This document shows positions 6,810 to 10,000 of a stretch of 10,000 bases of DNA, one piece after another. The notes under the pieces are model-generated. The model did not search any database, was not told the origin of the DNA, and was given only the letters and a program-made list of their open reading frames with translations. Each line of letters starts with the position of its first letter. The first letter of the stretch is position 1. Source of the DNA: Asticcacaulis sp. (lineage in GTDB: Bacteria > Pseudomonadota > Alphaproteobacteria > Caulobacterales > Caulobacteraceae). Position numbers and translations under genes: made by a program. The stretch lies in assembly GCF_020217185.1 (NCBI RefSeq), contig NZ_JAIWNX010000126.1, positions 1 through 10,000 of the forward strand, written 5' to 3'.

Positions 6810-7262
6810 ATGCGCCCTCTCGATGCGGTGGACCGCAGCCTGATCCGGCTTCTCCGGCTCAATGCGAGAATGAGCAATGCCCGACTGGCCGCCGAGGTGG
6901 GCCTGTCGCCTTCGGCCTGCCTGCGGCGCATTCAATTGTTGGAAAAAAGCGGTGTCATCCGCGGCTATACCGCCCTGATCGGCGAAGAGGTCGAAGGCGA
7001 GTCTATCGCCGTCATTATCCGCATCTCGCTGGAGCGACAGAGCGAGGGGACGCTCAGGCGCTTTGAGGCAGCGGTGCGCCGCTATCCGGAAATCCGCGAG
7101 TGCCTGCTGATGACCGGGGATGCCGACTACGTGCTGCGCGTTGATATTGCCGACGCCCGCGAATTTGAGCGTATCCACACCGAGGTGCTGTCGAAGCTCC
7201 CCGGTGTGCAGCGCATCCATTCCAGCTTTTCGATCCGCAACGTACTGGCGCGGGCGGTCTGA
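6810..7262 (+). CDS. dadR: Lrp/AsnC-family regulator, probable alanine-responsive DadR
   Basis: A 150-residue feast/famine regulator. The N-terminal winged helix-turn-helix (about residues 1-60) shows DAVDRSLIRLLRLNARMSNARLAAEVGLSPS-type sequence, the Lrp hallmark, ending in LEKSGVIRGYTALI. The C-terminal half is the ligand-binding and oligomerising RAM/AsnC domain, with ECLLMTGDADYVLRV (the typical GDxDY loop), the FERIHTEVLSKLPGV segment and HSSFSIR. An in-frame GTG at 6765 would add 15 residues, but family alignment favours the ATG at 6810, preceded by a weak purine run (GAAAGAA). By position it should sense L-alanine and activate alr-dadA, as DadR does in other proteobacteria; this is an inference from context. 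Its stop directly abuts the stop of the convergent downstream gene. Confidence 0.88.
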   Translation: MRPLDAVDRSLIRLLRLNARMSNARLAAEVGLSPSACLRRIQLLEKSGVIRGYTALIGEEVEGESIAVIIRISLERQSEGTLRRFEAAVRRYPEIRECLLMTGDADYVLRVDIADAREFERIHTEVLSKLPGVQRIHSSFSIRNVLARAV

Positions 7263-8270
7263 CTATTTCGGCGGCGTCAGCCGCGCATCGACCGGCGCAT
7301 TGCGATCGACCGTCAGCCAGCCATCGGGGCCGATCTTCAGTTCGGCGACCTGAATGACGGTGCGCTGACCGTATTTGGGGTTGGTCGCGGCTTCCGGGGC
7401 CTTATACTGATGCACGAAGTAGTAGATCAGGGCGCGGCCATTGTTGACCACCACGTCGGGATGCTGGCCCTTTTCATTATCAGTCGCCTGCGTGCCCGGC
7501 TGTTCCAGCAGGCGGTTGGGTTGTGGCGTCCAGGTCTTCAGATCGTCCGAACGCAGGACCATCAGCCCCTTCCACACATCGGCGATCAGCCAGTAGTGGC
7601 CGCCGAACTGGAACACCTTGGGCCCTTCGGCATTGGTGTCGATGACCGGATCGGGCTGACGCACCCATGATTTGAGGTCCGGGCTTTGCAGCACAAACAG
7701 GCGGCTGCCCTTGCGCTCGTCCTTGAACCACAGGCGATAGAGGCCGTCCTTCCGGATGACGCTGGCATCAATCGCTCGGTCGGTTCCCAGTTCCAGCCGC
7801 TCACCGCAGGTCCAGTGTTTCAGGTCCGGGCTGGTCAGGTGGACGATGAAGCGCCCGGCCTTCCAGTCCTTGAAAACGCCCGGAACAACCGTCAGCCACA
7901 TGTGATAGGTGCCGTTATCGGCATAGACTTCCGGCGCCCACAGGGTTTCGCCCGTGCATGACAGCGGGATATCGGCCATGCCCTGATAGGCCCAGTTCAC
8001 GCCGTCTTTCGAGGTCGCTACCCCAATGGGCGTGCCATGCACCCACGATACGTCGCCATCGGGCGTTTTCAGCGTGGCGCGGCGGTTGGTGTAGAACATC
8101 TTCCAGTCCCTGGCCGCGCGGTCGTAGATGATCGACACATCGGCTGCCCCATCATAGACCGGGTCGCGGTAGAGGGGCTTCGGCGCTATGGACGACGCCT
8201 CGGTGTGGGGCAGGGCGGCGCAGCCCGCCAGCGACAGGGCAATAAGGGCGAGGCTGAGGCGCATTTTCAT
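7263..8270 (-). CDS. GH43-like beta-propeller glycosidase lipoprotein
   Basis: A 335-residue predicted lipoprotein: MKMRLSLALIALSLAGC has a lipobox LAGC with Cys17 lipidated. The mature part resembles the five-bladed beta-propeller glycosidases of the GH43/GH32 superfamily. Blade-type (T/Q/R)S-x-D-(L/G)-x-x-W motifs recur: TSKDGVNW, TSPDLKHW (146-153), QSPDLKSW (195-202) and RSDDLKTW (240-247). Candidate catalytic acids in GH43 fashion are Asp36 or Asp44 near the first blade, Asp168 in AIDAS, and Glu215 in AEGPKVF, with WAPEVY (Glu114) also typical. It would act in the periplasm or at the outer membrane on a glycoside, possibly an arabinose- or xylose-containing one, but substrate and even activity are unproven. 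The start follows AGGG about 9 bases upstream. No sugar transporter or other carbohydrate gene is adjacent, so it looks like an orphan enzyme. Confidence 0.75.
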   Translation of the reverse strand: MKMRLSLALIALSLAGCAALPHTEASSIAPKPLYRDPVYDGAADVSIIYDRAARDWKMFYTNRRATLKTPDGDVSWVHGTPIGVATSKDGVNWAYQGMADIPLSCTGETLWAPEVYADNGTYHMWLTVVPGVFKDWKAGRFIVHLTSPDLKHWTCGERLELGTDRAIDASVIRKDGLYRLWFKDERKGSRLFVLQSPDLKSWVRQPDPVIDTNAEGPKVFQFGGHYWLIADVWKGLMVLRSDDLKTWTPQPNRLLEQPGTQATDNEKGQHPDVVVNNGRALIYYFVHQYKAPEAATNPKYGQRTVIQVAELKIGPDGWLTVDRNAPVDARLTPPK

Positions 8271-8300
8271 CGGACGTTTCCCTTTGGTTATTTGTCTGAC

Positions 8301-8328
8301 TTATAGAGCAAATACGTTCAATTCCAAG
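8301..8328 (-). promoter_or_regulatory. Candidate promoter of the GH43-like lipoprotein gene
   Basis: On the minus strand CTTGGA/TTGGAA (8328-8322) is followed after 15-16 bases by CTATAA (8306-8301), about 30 bases upstream of the ATG at 8270. It lies just beyond the terminator of the upstream efflux operon, so the gene is probably transcribed independently. It is a visual match only. Confidence 0.35.
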
Positions 8329-8340
8329 CGTTATCGCGCA

Positions 8341-8373
8341 CAAAAAACGCCTGCCGAGCGGGTCGGCAGGCGT
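8341..8373 (-). terminator. Strong rho-independent terminator of the RND-nodT operon
   Basis: ACGCCTGCCGA (8347-8357) and TCGGCAGGCGT (8363-8373) form a perfect GC-rich 11-bp stem with a 5-base loop. On the minus strand it is followed by a run of six T residues (complement of 8342-8347, the first overlapping the stem foot). It sits 22 bases after the stop of the outer-membrane efflux gene and before the lipoprotein gene promoter, so it ends the efflux operon. Confidence 0.92.
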
Positions 8374-8394
8374 CAGAGTCATGAAGAGCCCGGT

Positions 8395-9798
8395 TTACAC
8401 GGTCCAGTCGCCACCCAAAGCGCGGATGAGGCGCACGGTTGCCTGATATTGCTGGGCGCGCACCTGAAGATCCTGACGGCGGATGCGCAGATAGGAGCGC
8501 TGGGCATCGAGCACTTCAAGCTGCGACACATAGCCGTGTTTGTAGCGCGCCTGCGACAGGTCGAGCGCCCGGCGCGCCGCCGCCAGAGCCGTGGCTTGGG
8601 TCTCGGCTTCGCCGGTCAGGCCGTCTATGTCCGACAGGGCGTTTTCGACGTCGCCAAAGGCCCCCAGAACCGACTGACGATACTGCGCAAAGGCAATGGC
8701 CAGATCACCCTGCGCCAGCTCGACGCCGGCCTTGCGCTGTCCGCCGTCGAAAATCGCCTGCGCCACAATGGCGGTGAGCGACCAGTTGCGCGCCCCTTCG
8801 GAGAAGATGTCCGACAGCTCGTTCGATGCGCCCCCGGCAGAGGCGGTCAGGCTGAGGCGCGGGAACCACGCGGCCCTGGCGATGCCGACGCGCTTCTGGG
8901 CGGCCTGCATGGCCTTTTCGGCGGCGGTGACGTCCGGGCGGCGCGTCAGAAGCTCAGACGGCAGCCCCGCTGGGATCAGCGGGACGGCCCCGGCCCAGGG
9001 TTGCGCCTCCCACGCCTTGGCCTCGACGCGGAAGGTCGAAGGCAGGTCACCGACCAGCAGGCTCAGGGCGTTTTCGATCTGCGCCCTCTGACGGTCGAGC
9101 GCTTTTAGCTCGGCCTCGGTTGTTGCGACCTCGGTTTGCAGGCGCACCACGTCCAGTTCGGCGACATCACCGGCGGCATAGCGGTTTTGCGTGACGCTGA
9201 GCGTGCCCTGATAGGCCTCCAGCGTTTCGGCCACGATGGCGCGGTCTTCATCGAGGGCGCGCAGGGCGAAATAGGTCTCAGCCACCGCGCCCTGAACCAG
9301 CAGTTGCGCCCATTTCGCAGTGTCTTCGGCGGCAGAGGCGTCGAGCGTCGCCACCTGTGTCGCCTTCGACAGACGGCCGGACAGATCGACCTCATAGCCG
9401 AGGTCGAGGCCGGCCGCGTGCAGGGTCGAGGCCTTGGGCGACTGGCCCGTTTGCGAGGCGCGCGACGATTGCAGTCCGGCGCTGACCTGCGGCAGCTGCA
9501 TGGCACGGGCCTGACGGATCAGGGCGCGGGCCTGCTGCACGCGGGCGGCGGCGATGGCCACGTCTGTATTGCGGGTCATGGCGCGCGCTTCGAGATCGTC
9601 GAGCACCGGGTCACCGAAGATCAGCCAGAAGGCGTCGGCCTTCTGGGCCAGAGGTGGCGCGGTGGTCTCGGTTGTGGCCGGGGCCTTGAAGGCCGCGGGC
9701 GGGGTGAGGCCCGCGTCCTGCGTCAGGGGGGCGGTAGCGCACCCCGTCAGGAGAAGGGCCGCAAAGGTTAAGGGTATCAGGGATTTATAGCGAGACAT
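8395..9798 (-). CDS. Outer-membrane efflux lipoprotein, NodT/OprM (TolC-like) family
   Basis: The outer-membrane channel of a tripartite RND efflux pump, exporting drugs or other small molecules. The 467 residues are a normal length. The N-terminus is a lipoprotein signal with lipobox LTGC (Cys20), as in OprM and NodT. Two outer-membrane efflux protein repeats (PF02321) follow, about residues 65-255 and 280-462; typical pieces are the segment after FWLIFGDPVLDDLEARA, YEVDLSGRLSKA, LLTRRPDVTAAE (the conserved RRPDV), AWFPRLSLTASAG and ARYKHGYVSQLEVLDAQRSYL. Long helical stretches rich in Ala, Gln and Arg fit the periplasmic coiled-coil tunnel. The start overlaps the stop of the RND gene (TAATG) and GGAGG (9806-9810, minus) lies 7 bases before it, so the two are tightly coupled. 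The substrate cannot be inferred. Confidence 0.93.
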   Translation of the reverse strand: MSRYKSLIPLTFAALLLTGCATAPLTQDAGLTPPAAFKAPATTETTAPPLAQKADAFWLIFGDPVLDDLEARAMTRNTDVAIAAARVQQARALIRQARAMQLPQVSAGLQSSRASQTGQSPKASTLHAAGLDLGYEVDLSGRLSKATQVATLDASAAEDTAKWAQLLVQGAVAETYFALRALDEDRAIVAETLEAYQGTLSVTQNRYAAGDVAELDVVRLQTEVATTEAELKALDRQRAQIENALSLLVGDLPSTFRVEAKAWEAQPWAGAVPLIPAGLPSELLTRRPDVTAAEKAMQAAQKRVGIARAAWFPRLSLTASAGGASNELSDIFSEGARNWSLTAIVAQAIFDGGQRKAGVELAQGDLAIAFAQYRQSVLGAFGDVENALSDIDGLTGEAETQATALAAARRALDLSQARYKHGYVSQLEVLDAQRSYLRIRRQDLQVRAQQYQATVRLIRALGGDWTV

Positions 9799-10000
9799 TA
9801 ATGTGCCTCCGGATGTGAGTTCAGCGTGGCGGTGCTCGGCGCGGGGTCGATCCCTTCGTGGCCGGACTCATCGGGGTGGGTATGGGCCTTGAGCGGACGA
9901 TTGCCGGTCAGGGCGCGCAGGGTGACGTAGAAGACGGGCGTCAGGAACAGGCCGAAGACGGTGGCCCCGATCATGCCGGCGAAGACGGCCACACCCATGG
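9798..10000 (-). CDS. RND efflux pump inner-membrane subunit (HAE-1 type), C-terminal fragment
   Basis: Only the last 66 complete codons and the stop are in the window; the 5' part continues beyond the right edge, so the Met at 9998 is internal and not a start. The segment MGVAVFAGMIGATVFGLFLTPVFYV is the final transmembrane helix of AcrB/MexB-like proton-driven pumps, a well-conserved piece of the family, followed by a basic cytoplasmic junction (TLRALTGNRPLK). The remaining tail of about 30 residues is acidic and unusually rich in histidine (five His) and proline, and is not part of the core AcrB fold. The stop overlaps the ATG of the outer-membrane gene. This organisation (pump followed by the channel) is common; the membrane fusion protein is expected further upstream. 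Substrate unknown. Confidence 0.88.
   Translation of the reverse strand, partial: MGVAVFAGMIGATVFGLFLTPVFYVTLRALTGNRPLKAHTHPDESGHEGIDPAPSTATLNSHPEAH

Noticed and set aside
8188..9108. Open frame of 306 codons on the plus strand opposite the efflux gene.
   Set aside because: It is antisense to the NodT-family gene, runs across a strong terminator hairpin, and has no recognisable motif.

Overview
The window is GC-rich (roughly 60% by eye) and densely coding. It holds nine protein genes, two of them cut by the window edges, and shows no tRNA, rRNA, CRISPR array, insertion sequence or phage gene. The protein sequences look alphaproteobacterial. The alphaproteobacterial SurE style, CtrA-like TTAACCAT and GANTC (CcrM-type) sites in an intergenic region, and a stock of export/lipoprotein genes suggest Caulobacteraceae (Caulobacter or Asticcacaulis-like). 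The genus is an inference.

Layout. (1) 1-604, minus: a bacterial sugar transferase (phosphoglycosyl transferase, exopolysaccharide/O-antigen initiation type) whose C-terminus lies off the left edge. (2) 605-935: an intergenic region of about 330 bp with CtrA-like half-sites, two GANTC sites and short palindromes. (3) 936-2392, plus: surE-pcm, a stress/stationary-phase pair joined by an ATGA overlap. (4) 2417-4174, minus: a secreted DUF885 metallopeptidase-like protein, convergent with pcm, with a putative double operator over its promoter. (5) 4290-6680, minus: alr (dadX)-dadA, which racemises L-alanine to D-alanine and oxidises it to pyruvate. (6) 6810-7262, plus: the divergent Lrp/AsnC-family regulator, probably DadR. 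Its promoter region carries a ladder of short palindromes. (7) 7263-8270, minus: a GH43-like five-bladed beta-propeller lipoprotein whose stop codon abuts that of dadR. (8) 8395-10000, minus: a NodT/OprM-type outer-membrane efflux lipoprotein translationally coupled to the C-terminal end of an RND pump, closed by a strong intrinsic terminator at 8341-8373.

Functional logic. The clearest unit is the alanine-catabolism divergon (dadR / alr-dadA). The periplasmic peptidase gene lies downstream on the same strand with no visible terminator between, so it could supply amino acids to the same pathway. The RND/NodT pair is a standard tripartite efflux export module. I see no wholly new system. The more interesting points are in regulatory DNA (the paired operators upstream of the peptidase and the palindrome ladder in the dad divergon), the unusual loops of SurE, the orphan glycosidase-like lipoprotein, and the histidine-rich tail of the RND pump.
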